Source: Rhodothermales bacterium (GTDB lineage Bacteria; Bacteroidota; Rhodothermia; Rhodothermales; VXPQ01). Taken from it: a stretch of DNA of 7,318 nt. The notes under the pieces are model-generated. The model saw nothing but the letters and a program-made list of their open reading frames with translations, was not told the DNA's origin and did not search any database. This document shows positions 1-6,127 of the stretch, piece by piece. A program made the translations under genes and the position numbers. Each line of letters begins with the position of its first letter. The first letter of the stretch is position 1. The stretch spans positions 1 to 7,318 of the forward strand of contig JANQSQ010000671.1 of assembly GCA_028283985.1 (NCBI GenBank). The letters are read 5' to 3'.

Positions 1-2
1 AA

Positions 3-476
3 TTCCGCACGGGTTCCCCGCCGCCGGCTGCCGAAGAAGTGCTCGACAACACCGTGCCAACGGAGCGAATGCCTGCGGAAAACGGCGCGTCTGCGGAAAT
101 CGAAACGGCTACGCAGCCGGAACCTTCCGTGCGGATTTTTACGCTCGAACGGAGCCATTCCGTGCTTCCGAAAAATGAATCCGTTGTTTCCGATACCTCT
201 GCAGACGCCGGCGAGGCCCCCACGGGACTGACCCGTCTTGAACATACCGTACTCGGGGAACGCGGCGCGCGGAACCGCGATCTTTTTGTCCAGTGTCTTT
301 TTCAGGGCAAGGAGCAGGCGTATGAAGCCGTTCTGGAGCGCCTGGAAGGCGCAAGGGACTGGTCGGAGGCTTCGCAGACCATCGCCGACGAGGTGTTTCT
401 GAAACACCGGGTGAACATCTACAGCCCCCCCGCCGTGACCTTCACCGAGGCCGTAGAGGCCCGATACTGCACCTGA
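3..476 (+). CDS. C-terminal part of an unrecognised protein (5' truncated)
   Basis: The reading frame is open from the first bases of the window to a TGA at 474-476, so this is the 3' end of a gene that begins upstream. A GTG at 39 could be read as a start, but nothing favours it and the frame continues through it. About the first 85 visible residues are rich in Pro, Ala, Glu, Ser and Thr with little predicted structure and look like a linker. The last 70 or so (from about RLEHTVLGERG onward) look helical and end in a conserved-looking tail, HRVNIYSPPAVTFTEAVEAR. I do not recognise the family. There are no cysteine clusters, membrane segments or nucleotide-binding motifs in the visible part. 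It lies 10 bases upstream of pccB on the same strand, so co-transcription is plausible, but that does not define a function. Confidence 0.7.
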   Translation, partial: FRTGSPPPAAEEVLDNTVPTERMPAENGASAEIETATQPEPSVRIFTLERSHSVLPKNESVVSDTSADAGEAPTGLTRLEHTVLGERGARNRDLFVQCLFQGKEQAYEAVLERLEGARDWSEASQTIADEVFLKHRVNIYSPPAVTFTEAVEARYCT

Positions 477-486
477 TTCGTTATTC

Positions 487-2040
487 ATGGACGATCGCGA
501 AAATAGGCGTGCCGATCTCGAGAAGCGCCGCGAAGAGGCTCGTCTTGGCGGGGGAGCGGAGCGCATTGCGCAGCAACACGAACGAGGAAAATTGACCGCC
601 CGGGAGCGGCTCGACATTCTCCTGGACGACGGGTCTTTTCAGGAAACAGGTACGTTCGTGCGGCACCAGGTGCGGGATTTCGGACTTGAAGAGCGCCGCC
701 CGTACGGCGACGGCGTGGTTACGGGTTTTGGCGAGATCGACGGTCGTCTTGTCTACGTCTACAGCCAGGATTTTACCGTATTCGGCGGGTCGCTCGGGCT
801 TGCCCATGCCCGCAAGATCGCCCGCCTTATGCATCTGGCGCTGGAGAATGGAGCGCCCATCATCGGATTGAATGACTCCGGGGGCGCCCGCATACAGGAA
901 GGCGTCGATTCGCTTGGGGGCTATGCGGATATTTTTCTCCTGAACACCATGGCTTCCGGGGTGGTGCCCCAGCTATCCGCAGTGCTTGGTCCGTGCGCAG
1001 GCGGTGCGGTGTACAGTCCGGCGATCACGGACTTTGTCTTTATGGCGAAGAACACCAGCTATATGTTCGTGACCGGCCCCAATGTGGTAAAGACGGTAAC
1101 CCAGGAAGAAGTGACCGCCGAGGAATTGGGAGGTGCGCGCACCCATACCGAAAAGAGCGGGGTCGCACACATGGCTTGCGAGAACGAGGTGGAATGCTTG
1201 CACCGGATACGCGAGCTGTTTTGTTTTATCCCGCAGAATTGCGAGGATTCTCCTCCTTTCGTCCCCACCGACGACCCGCCGGATCGCATGGACGAAGCGC
1301 TCAACGATATGGTGCCGGAGCATCCGAACAAGCCCTACGATATGCTGGAAGTGATCCGGACGCTTGTGGACGAACGAAACTTCTTCGAGATTCATGCCCG
1401 GTTTGCACCGAATCTCCTTGTAGGGTTTGCCCGTCTCGGCGGTCAGTCTATTGGGGTGGTTGCGAACAACCCTGCGGCGCTGGCGGGGGTACTGGACATG
1501 GACGCCTCGGTCAAGGGCGCGCGTTTCGTGCGGTTTTGCGATGCCTTCAATATCCCGCTACTCGTTCTGGAGGACGTTCCTGGGTTTATGCCGGGAACCG
1601 ATCAGGAATGGGGGGGCATTATCCGGCATGGCGCCAAGCTTCTCTATGCATTCTGCGAAGCCACCGTGCCCAAAATAACTGTCATCACCCGCAAGGCGTA
1701 TGGGGGCGCCTACGATGTGATGAATTCGAAACACATCCGGGGAGACCTCAATTTTGCCTGGCCTACTGCGGAAATTGCCGTAATGGGGCCGAAGGGGGCC
1801 GTTGAAATCATCTACAAGCGTCAACTGGCCGAGGCGGACGATCCCGCGGCGGCGGAAGAAGATTTTATCCGGCACTACCGGGATACGTTCGCGAATCCCT
1901 ATATCGCTGCCGGACAAGGGTACATCGACGACATTATTTTTCCCGCCGAGACGCGGTATCGACTTGTCCGGGGGTTCGATATGCTACGGAACAAGGTGGC
2001 CCGTAATCCCCGGAAAAAACACGGGAATATTCCCTTGTAG
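487..2040 (+). CDS. pccB: Acyl-CoA (propionyl-CoA) carboxylase, carboxyltransferase beta subunit
   Basis: This 517-residue protein matches the usual length of the biotin-dependent carboxyltransferase (crotonase-fold) family. The subunit moves CO2 from carboxybiotin to propionyl-CoA, giving (S)-methylmalonyl-CoA in the cytoplasm. The N-half carries NDSGGARIQEG (129-139) and the oxyanion-hole motif GPCAGGA (168-174). The C-half carries PGFMPGTDQE (365-374) and GGAYDVM (406-412), and the protein ends in KKHGNIPL, a typical ending of the PccB/MmdA group. Asp410 in GGAYD aligns by motif with the Asp that sets propionyl rather than acetyl preference in Streptomyces PccB. The start is the ATG at 487, which leaves the normal N-terminus. 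No Shine-Dalgarno precedes it. The biotin carboxylase/carrier partner is not in the window. The main alternative is the alpha subunit of methylmalonyl-CoA decarboxylase (MmdA), a close homologue that sequence motifs alone cannot exclude. The family call is very firm; the exact substrate is less so. Confidence 0.93.
   Translation: MDDRENRRADLEKRREEARLGGGAERIAQQHERGKLTARERLDILLDDGSFQETGTFVRHQVRDFGLEERRPYGDGVVTGFGEIDGRLVYVYSQDFTVFGGSLGLAHARKIARLMHLALENGAPIIGLNDSGGARIQEGVDSLGGYADIFLLNTMASGVVPQLSAVLGPCAGGAVYSPAITDFVFMAKNTSYMFVTGPNVVKTVTQEEVTAEELGGARTHTEKSGVAHMACENEVECLHRIRELFCFIPQNCEDSPPFVPTDDPPDRMDEALNDMVPEHPNKPYDMLEVIRTLVDERNFFEIHARFAPNLLVGFARLGGQSIGVVANNPAALAGVLDMDASVKGARFVRFCDAFNIPLLVLEDVPGFMPGTDQEWGGIIRHGAKLLYAFCEATVPKITVITRKAYGGAYDVMNSKHIRGDLNFAWPTAEIAVMGPKGAVEIIYKRQLAEADDPAAAEEDFIRHYRDTFANPYIAAGQGYIDDIIFPAETRYRLVRGFDMLRNKVARNPRKKHGNIPL
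2014..2037 (-). terminator. Candidate intrinsic terminator of the sdhCAB operon, inside the pccB 3' end
   Basis: Read on the - strand about 17 bases after the sdhB stop, the perfect 12-base palindrome GGGAATATTCCC (2034-2023) is followed after GTG by six T residues (2019-2014). The folded form has a GGGA/TCCC stem with an ATAT loop, extended below an A-G mismatch by A-U and C-G pairs. The stem is short. The run also encodes Lys codons of pccB on the other strand, so it could be coincidence. The position just past the operon end supports the call. Confidence 0.4.
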
Positions 2041-2053
2041 GGGAGGTATCCGT

Positions 2054-2806
2054 CTACCCGAAAAGGGCGCGCAGGTACTCACGCCGCATCTTTGCAATGG
2101 CGGCGATGGAAATTTGCTTCGGACACACGGCCTCGCATTCCCCATGGTTCGAACAATCTCCGAATCCCTCGGCTTTCATCTGGTCTACCATGCGCACAAC
2201 CCGTTCCTTGCGCTCGATCCGACCCTGGGGGAGGTGCGCAAGATGGGCTACTTTTGCGCCCGTGAACAAGGAGGCGGATGCATTCGGGCATGAGGCGACG
2301 CAGGCCCCGCAACCGATGCATGTGGCGAAATCGAACGCCTCGTCCACATGTTCCTTCGGAATGGGAAGGCTGTTCGCGTCCGGTGCTCCCCCCGTATCGA
2401 CGGAGACGTAGCCGCCCGCTGCAATAATCCGGTCGAATGCGCTGCGATCTACCACCAGATCCTTGATGATGGGGAAAGCGGTGGCGCGGAAGGGTTCGAC
2501 GACAATCGTATCCCCGTCCTTGTAGTGCCGCATGTGCAACTGGCACACGGCTGTAGCTTTCATAGGGCCATGCGCAATCCCTCCCACCATGAGGCCGCAC
2601 GAGCCGCAAATGCCCTCGCGGCAATCGTTGTCGAATTCGACCGGGTCCTCGCCCTTTTTGATGAGTTCCTCGTTCAATACGTCCAGCGCCTCGAGGAAGG
2701 ACATGTCTTCGTTCAGGTTCTCGAGCGTGTAATCGACCAGTTTTCCCTTTGCGTCCGGGCCGGACTGCCGCCAGACTTTCAAGTGTATGGTCATCGTTTG
2801 CGCCAT
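2054..2806 (-). CDS. sdhB: Succinate dehydrogenase iron-sulfur subunit
   Basis: The 250-residue protein carries the electron-transfer chain of complex II (succinate:quinone oxidoreductase), from the flavin in SdhA to the heme/quinone subunit, on the cytoplasmic face of the membrane. It has eleven cysteines and all fall in expected cluster motifs. Cys62, 67, 70 and 88 form the N-terminal plant-ferredoxin-like [2Fe-2S] site (CREGICGSC). Cys163, 166 and 169 (CIGCGAC) with Cys228 bind [4Fe-4S]. Cys173, 218 and 224 (with GECEAVCP) bind [3Fe-4S]. The exact sharing of Cys173 and Cys228 is taken from the family pattern. The start at 2806 gives MAQTMTIHLKVW; a second Met four codons later is possible. 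No Shine-Dalgarno is visible. It is the last gene of the sdhCAB operon, 42 bases after sdhA, and converges with pccB across 13 bases. Fumarate reductase use cannot be excluded, because the two enzymes share this architecture. Confidence 0.96.
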   Translation of the reverse strand: MAQTMTIHLKVWRQSGPDAKGKLVDYTLENLNEDMSFLEALDVLNEELIKKGEDPVEFDNDCREGICGSCGLMVGGIAHGPMKATAVCQLHMRHYKDGDTIVVEPFRATAFPIIKDLVVDRSAFDRIIAAGGYVSVDTGGAPDANSLPIPKEHVDEAFDFATCIGCGACVASCPNASASLFTGAKVAHLAHLPQGRIERKERVVRMVDQMKAEGFGDCSNHGECEAVCPKQISIAAIAKMRREYLRALFG

Positions 2807-2848
2807 GCGGCTGCGGTATGGTTCAGTGCTTCGACAAACGTTCTGCCG

Positions 2849-4765
2849 TTATTTGTAACTCCTCGTAGACAAATCGACCGCTTCGAACGACAGCATTTCC
2901 TTGTGCATTACCGGAGATGCTGCATCTCCCGTGAATTCCCATGCGGCCACGTAGGTATACTCTTCGTCCCGGCGTAACGCCTCGCCTTCTTCCGTTTGAT
3001 ATTCCTCACGGAAATGGGCGCCGCACGATTCATCCCTATGCAGGGCGTCCCGGGCCATGAGTTCTCCCAGTTCGAGAAAGTCCGCTACGCGGCCTGCAAA
3101 TTCGAGGTTCTTGTTCAAGGTGTCTTTTCGACCGGGCACGGATACGTTTTCCCAGTATTCCGCGCGCAGATCTGCAATGGCGTCCATGGCGTGCCGGAGC
3201 CCCTTCCGGTTTCGGGACATACCTACGTAGTCCCACATGATCTGTCCAAGTTCCCGGTGAAATTCCGTGACCGTTTTGTCCCCGTCAACATGGAGCAGGC
3301 GTTTAATACGGTCCTCCGCCACGCCGGCTGCCTCGTCGAACGGCGCCTCGGAAACATCCGCCTTGCCACTGCCGCCGCCGGAGGCAATGTAGTCTCCCAG
3401 CGTCGAAGAAATGACAAAATACCCGTCGGCAAGGCCCTGCATGAGTGCGCTGGCTCCCAATCGGTTTGCGCCGTGGTCGGAAAAATTGGCTTCTCCCAGC
3501 ACGAACAATCCCGGGATCGTGCTCATGAGGCGGTAATCGACCCACAGACCGCCCATCGTGTAATGGACGGCAGGATAGATCCGCATCGGGGCCCGGTACG
3601 GATTTTCACCCGTGATGCGCTCGTACATTTCGAAAAGATTCCCGTACCGTTCTCTCACCCCGGATTCCCCGAGACGCCCGATTGCATCCTCAAAATCCAG
3701 ATAGACGGCTTGCCCCGTAACGCCTACGCCAAAACCATCGTCGCATATCACTTTGGCGGCCCGTGACGCCACATCCCGGGGGACAAGATTGCCGAAGCCG
3801 GGATACCGACGCTCAAGGAAGTAGTCACGCTCCTCTTCCGGGATGTTTTCAGGGGGGCGGGCATCGCCGGCTTTCCGGGGCACCCAGACCCTGCCGTCAT
3901 TGCGCAGGCTTTCGCTCATGAGCGTCAGTTTGGATTGGTACTGCCCCGACACGGGAATGCAGGTCGGATGAATCTGGGTGTAACAGGGATTGGCGAAGAA
4001 GGCGCCTTTCCGGTGGCATCGCCATGCCGCGGTGACGTTGGAATTTTTGGCGTTCGTGGACAGAAAATACACGTTGCCGTAGCCTCCTGTGCAGAGCAGC
4101 ACGGCGTCGCCGGCATGGCGTTCCAACTCGCCGGTTACGAGATTGCGGACAATAATACCCCGCGCCTGACCGTCCACGACCACGAGCTCGAGCATTTCCC
4201 TGCGAGGAAACATCTTTACCCCGCCGGTCCGGACCTGCCGTTCAAGCGCCTGATACGCGCCCAGCAGCAGTTGCTGGCCGGTCTGGCCTCTGGCGTAGAA
4301 CGTCCGCGACACCTGGGCTCCGCCAAAGGAACGGTTGTCGAGCAGGCCGCCGTATTCACGCGCGAACGGGACGCCTTGCGCAACGCACTGGTCGATGATC
4401 TGGTTGCTTACGGCGGCCAGACGGTGCACATTTGCCTCGCGGGCACGGTAGTCTCCCCCTTTGATCGTGTCGTAAAACAGACGCCAGACAGTGTCCCCGT
4501 CGTTCGGATAGTTCTTGGCGGCATTGATGCCGCCCTGCGCAGCGATCGAATGAGCGCGGCGGGCCGAATCCTGGATACAGAACACTTTGACATTGTATCC
4601 GAGTTCGGACAGCGTGGCTGCGGCGGAGCCTCCGGCCAGTCCCGTACCTACCACAAGGATATCATGCTTTCGCTTGTTTGCCGGGTTGACAAGCTTCGCT
4701 CTGTCGAGATAGTTCTGCCACTTCTCGGCAAGGGGGCCGGACGGAACGTGGGCTTCCAGCTTCAT
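2849..4765 (-). CDS. sdhA: Succinate dehydrogenase flavoprotein subunit
   Basis: This catalytic subunit of complex II oxidises succinate to fumarate with covalently bound FAD. With the start at 4765 it has 638 residues. The FAD-binding motif GTGLAGG is at 40-46. His72 in RRAHSIAAQGG matches the histidine that carries the covalent flavin. Family active-site positions are present: His266 (IHPTCIP), Arg330 (VPRDVASR, the expected proton-shuttle Arg), His401 (VHYTMGG) and HGANRLG at 431-437. The open frame continues upstream to an ATG at 4828, but that start would overlap the sdhC coding end by 53 bases and add a 21-residue Cys-rich stretch (MPQVLSCCPC...) not expected in the family. The ATG at 4765, 10 bases after the sdhC stop, is preferred. 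The sequence resembles the type B enzymes of Bacteroidetes and Bacillus. It could work in reverse as fumarate reductase; the neighbouring citrate synthase favours the oxidative role, which is an inference. Confidence 0.96.
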   Translation of the reverse strand: MKLEAHVPSGPLAEKWQNYLDRAKLVNPANKRKHDILVVGTGLAGGSAAATLSELGYNVKVFCIQDSARRAHSIAAQGGINAAKNYPNDGDTVWRLFYDTIKGGDYRAREANVHRLAAVSNQIIDQCVAQGVPFAREYGGLLDNRSFGGAQVSRTFYARGQTGQQLLLGAYQALERQVRTGGVKMFPRREMLELVVVDGQARGIIVRNLVTGELERHAGDAVLLCTGGYGNVYFLSTNAKNSNVTAAWRCHRKGAFFANPCYTQIHPTCIPVSGQYQSKLTLMSESLRNDGRVWVPRKAGDARPPENIPEEERDYFLERRYPGFGNLVPRDVASRAAKVICDDGFGVGVTGQAVYLDFEDAIGRLGESGVRERYGNLFEMYERITGENPYRAPMRIYPAVHYTMGGLWVDYRLMSTIPGLFVLGEANFSDHGANRLGASALMQGLADGYFVISSTLGDYIASGGGSGKADVSEAPFDEAAGVAEDRIKRLLHVDGDKTVTEFHRELGQIMWDYVGMSRNRKGLRHAMDAIADLRAEYWENVSVPGRKDTLNKNLEFAGRVADFLELGELMARDALHRDESCGAHFREEYQTEEGEALRRDEEYTYVAAWEFTGDAASPVMHKEMLSFEAVDLSTRSYK

Positions 4766-4775
4766 GGCTGCGGAG

Positions 4776-5489
4776 TTACGGGGCGAAAAAGTAAATGTAC
4801 AGGGGCAGCACGACAAAACCTGCGGCAATGCCGACGGCGAGCAGGGCCGCGATTCCGTAAATCAACGGGGTCAGACGGCGGTTCATGGCGCCCAGGGACT
4901 GGAGTGCGCTCCATACGCCGTGACGCAAATGAAATCCCAGCAAAACCATTACGCCTGTGTATCCGAACGCATAGATCGGATGCTGAAACTTCTCCGTCAC
5001 CAGCCGCTTGAGGTCCCGGATAGGTTCACCATCCACAAGCAGGCTATATCCCTCTGCGATACCGGGGCCGAACTTGAACGATTTGAGGTGGATCACGAGA
5101 AAAACAAGCAGGACGACACCCGTCAGGAGCATGGTTCGGGAACTCGGGGACTGCAAGCCGGGGCGCCCGGCGCTTCGGTAGGCGTCGTAGCCTTGCTTTC
5201 TGGCGCGACGTTTTCCGAGATAGATATTCACTCCAAGAATGGCATGGATTACGAGGCAAATGAGGAGCACAATCTCGACTGCGTAGAGGAGTGGCCCTGT
5301 ACTCAGTAACTTGTGCGCATATTCGTTGTATGCCTCGCCTGCACCGAAATAACTCAGGTTCCCTGCCATGTGCAGGATCACGAACCCCGCCCACGCGAAG
5401 CCGGTAATCCCGGTCAGCACCTTTTTGCCGATCGGAGAGGCAAGGGCCGACCAGAGACCAGGTTTGTCGTGTTTAATCCGGGGCGCCAT
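4776..5489 (-). CDS. sdhC: Succinate dehydrogenase cytochrome b558 subunit (type B membrane anchor)
   Basis: This 237-residue membrane protein anchors SdhAB and passes electrons to the quinone. Five hydrophobic segments are visible, at roughly residues 22-42, 66-90, 119-138, 172-195 and 208-234. That is the layout of single-subunit, di-heme type B anchors, with no SdhD. Four histidines match the expected heme ligands: His40 (HMAGNLSYF), His82 (LVIHAILG), His134 (LVIHLKSF) and His187 (GFHLRHG); His190 is an alternative to His187. The start is the ATG at 5489, followed by a short basic cytoplasmic N-terminus. No Shine-Dalgarno precedes it. It is first in the sdhC-sdhA-sdhB operon, and sdhA begins 10 bases after its stop. 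A candidate promoter lies at 5551-5583. Family membership is firm. The direction of catalysis (succinate oxidation or fumarate reduction) is not decided by the sequence. Confidence 0.95.
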   Translation of the reverse strand: MAPRIKHDKPGLWSALASPIGKKVLTGITGFAWAGFVILHMAGNLSYFGAGEAYNEYAHKLLSTGPLLYAVEIVLLICLVIHAILGVNIYLGKRRARKQGYDAYRSAGRPGLQSPSSRTMLLTGVVLLVFLVIHLKSFKFGPGIAEGYSLLVDGEPIRDLKRLVTEKFQHPIYAFGYTGVMVLLGFHLRHGVWSALQSLGAMNRRLTPLIYGIAALLAVGIAAGFVVLPLYIYFFAP

Positions 5490-5550
5490 GGTGCAGGGCT
5501 TTCTGTGCCTCGTCAGGGCGTAACGGGATATAAAAAAGGATGCTAAGGAT

Positions 5551-5583
5551 AATAAATATCAGGTTCCATTGGATTATTACAAA
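5551..5583 (-). promoter_or_regulatory. Candidate promoter of sdhCAB (Bacteroidetes-type spacing)
   Basis: On the - strand TTTG (5583-5580) is followed after 21 bases by TATTTATT (5558-5551). This partly matches the Bacteroidetes primary-sigma pattern TTTG, N17-23, TAnnTTTG: the TA and two of the four final bases agree. It sits about 60 bases upstream of the sdhC start in a distinctly AT-rich patch of an otherwise GC-rich region. The match is partial and unverified. Confidence 0.3.
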
Positions 5584-5598
5584 CTTTGTGAATATACT
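5569..5598 (+). promoter_or_regulatory. Candidate sigma-70-like promoter of the lipoprotein gene
   Basis: TTGGAT (5569-5574) and TATACT (5593-5598) are separated by 18 bases. The -10 matches TATAAT at five of six positions; the -35 matches TTGACA at only three. Transcription would begin near 5605 and give a leader of about 110 bases before the lipoprotein ATG. The site overlaps the candidate sdhC promoter on the other strand. Confidence 0.3.
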
Positions 5599-5620
5599 GT
5601 CTATTGTCCGGAATTGAGCC

Positions 5621-5681
5621 GCATGCTTTGGGTAGAGGGCGTTTGCGGGGTATCTCGCAAGAAGCTCTGCCAAAGATCTGC
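5621..5681 (+). promoter_or_regulatory. Extended imperfect hairpin in the leader of the lipoprotein gene
   Basis: Four helices stack in one long hairpin: GCA/TGC (5621-5623 with 5679-5681), CTTTGG/CCAAAG (5626-5631 with 5670-5675), AGAG/CTCT (5634-5637 with 5665-5668) and TTTGCG/CGCAAG with one G-U pair (5642-5647 with 5656-5661). Small internal loops separate them and the apical loop is eight bases. It ends 21 bases before the Shine-Dalgarno of the gene at 5716, within the probable 5' untranslated region. I do not recognise a known riboswitch. A role in mRNA stability or translation control is a guess; it could also be a transcribed small RNA or a chance structure. Confidence 0.4.
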
Positions 5682-5702
5682 ACTTGAAAAACCACTCGCC
5701 AT

Positions 5703-5709
5703 AAGGAGG
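5703..5709 (+). promoter_or_regulatory. Strong Shine-Dalgarno (AAGGAGG) that fixes the lipoprotein start
   Basis: AAGGAGG lies six bases before the ATG at 5716. It decides the start against an upstream in-frame TTG at 5569. It is unusual here because the other complete genes have no recognisable Shine-Dalgarno. Confidence 0.85.
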
Positions 5710-5715
5710 CCAGCT

Positions 5716-6009
5716 ATGACGATATTGCGTACGTTTTCCATAATGACCCTTGTGATTGCCTTAACGGCTCTTGTCGGCTGTGGAGGGCAGGAGGCGGATA
5801 GTGAAGACGCCATGATGGAAGACCATGACATGGAGATGGAAGGCGAAGCCATGGAGATGGAAGCCGATGAGATGGAGATGGAAGGTGACGGGATGGAAGG
5901 AGAGATGGAAGGTGAAGACATGGAGGACATGGGAGATGAGGAAGGCATGGAAGAGGAGGCCATGGAAGAAATGGAGGAGGAGGCAGCCGCAGATGAGGCA
6001 GAGGAATAG
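5716..6009 (+). CDS. Small Met/Glu-rich acidic lipoprotein of unknown function
   Basis: This 97-residue protein starts at the ATG preceded by AAGGAGG. Residues 1-21 form a lipoprotein signal peptide with Arg5, a hydrophobic core and a lipobox ending LVGC. Cys22 would be lipidated. After GGQ an acidic stretch begins (EADSED), so outer-membrane and possibly surface placement is plausible, but that is inference. By my count the 76-residue mature part has 29 Glu, 10 Asp and 15 Met, one His (37), no Lys or Arg, and no Cys other than Cys22. From Met39 there are three seven-residue repeats (MEMEGEA, MEMEADE, MEMEGDG), then degenerate ME-start units (MEGE, MEGED, MED, MGDEEG, MEEEA, MEE, MEEEA). The family is not recognised. 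Met spaced among carboxylates could bind metal or act as an oxidisable surface, but a low-complexity spacer from repeat expansion is equally possible. It is monocistronic, divergent from sdhC and convergent with the citrate synthase gene. Confidence 0.85.
   Translation: MTILRTFSIMTLVIALTALVGCGGQEADSEDAMMEDHDMEMEGEAMEMEADEMEMEGDGMEGEMEGEDMEDMGDEEGMEEEAMEEMEEEAAADEAEE
5830..5892 (+). repeat. Three tandem 21-base repeats within the lipoprotein gene
   Basis: Units at 5830-5850, 5851-5871 and 5872-5892 each begin with ATGGAGATGGAAG and encode MEME followed by a variable acidic or small tripeptide. Copies differ mainly in the last eight bases. Looser ATGGAA/ATGGAG units continue to about 5985. The pattern suggests growth by slippage or unequal crossover. 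Confidence 0.85.
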
Positions 6010-6032
6010 TTTATTCGCCTGATTGATATCGC

Positions 6033-6070
6033 ACGGCCCACGGTCAGGGCATATTCCGATCGTGGGCCGT
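6033..6070 (+). terminator. Strong GC-rich hairpin after the lipoprotein gene
   Basis: ACGGCCCACG (6033-6042) pairs perfectly with CGTGGGCCGT (6061-6070). Three further pairs inward, one of them G-U, give a 13-base stem and a 12-base loop. It begins 24 bases after the lipoprotein stop. The downstream sequence is pyrimidine-rich but has no clean T tract, so it may act as a 3' mRNA-protecting structure or as part of a compound terminator with the next hairpin. The inverted repeat also exists on the - strand, beyond citrate synthase. Confidence 0.5.
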
Positions 6071-6089
6071 AGCACATCTGCTTTCCTTA

Positions 6090-6127
6090 CTTTTCTCCTC
6101 GTTTATTTATTCGAGGAGAAAGGCTTT
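6090..6127 (+). terminator. Second hairpin between the convergent genes, candidate terminator
   Basis: A 12-base stem (6090-6101 with 6112-6123, one G-U pair) closes a T/A-only ten-base loop. On the + strand it is followed by CTTTT (6124-6128), a short tract compatible with an intrinsic terminator for the lipoprotein gene. On the - strand it lies three bases past the citrate synthase stop but has no T run after it. It probably serves both converging transcripts as a 3' end structure, which is an inference. Confidence 0.5.

Noticed and set aside
1610..1616. Run of seven G in pccB (and a run of seven C at 425-431) as a phase-variation site
   Set aside because: The pccB frame is intact and the gene is metabolic. 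Runs of this length are not remarkable in GC-rich sequence.
993..1805. 270-codon + strand open frame inside pccB in another frame
   Set aside because: It is a frame shadow of pccB, rich in Arg and Gly with no recognisable domain.
2348..2977. 209-codon + strand open frame opposite sdhB and the sdhA 3' end
   Set aside because: It is antisense to sdhB, whose eleven cluster cysteines prove the coding frame.
3935..5011. Long + strand open frame (358 codons) opposite sdhA and sdhC
   Set aside because: It lies wholly antisense to well-supported genes, has no family motifs, and is explained by the GC-biased codon use of the real genes.
5473..5673. Short - strand frame (66 codons) with a hydrophobic segment upstream of sdhC
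   Set aside because: It has a TTG start and no Shine-Dalgarno, and it overlaps the sdhC start in another frame. The hydrophobic run follows from the AT-rich promoter patch.
5569..5715. Upstream in-frame extension of the lipoprotein gene
   Set aside because: The signal peptide and Shine-Dalgarno place the start at 5716. The extension would bury the signal peptide internally.
5601..6077. - strand frame rich in Ser, Met, Ile and Pro opposite the lipoprotein gene
   Set aside because: Its repetitive sequence is the mirror of the tandem repeats. The + strand has the start signals and lipobox.
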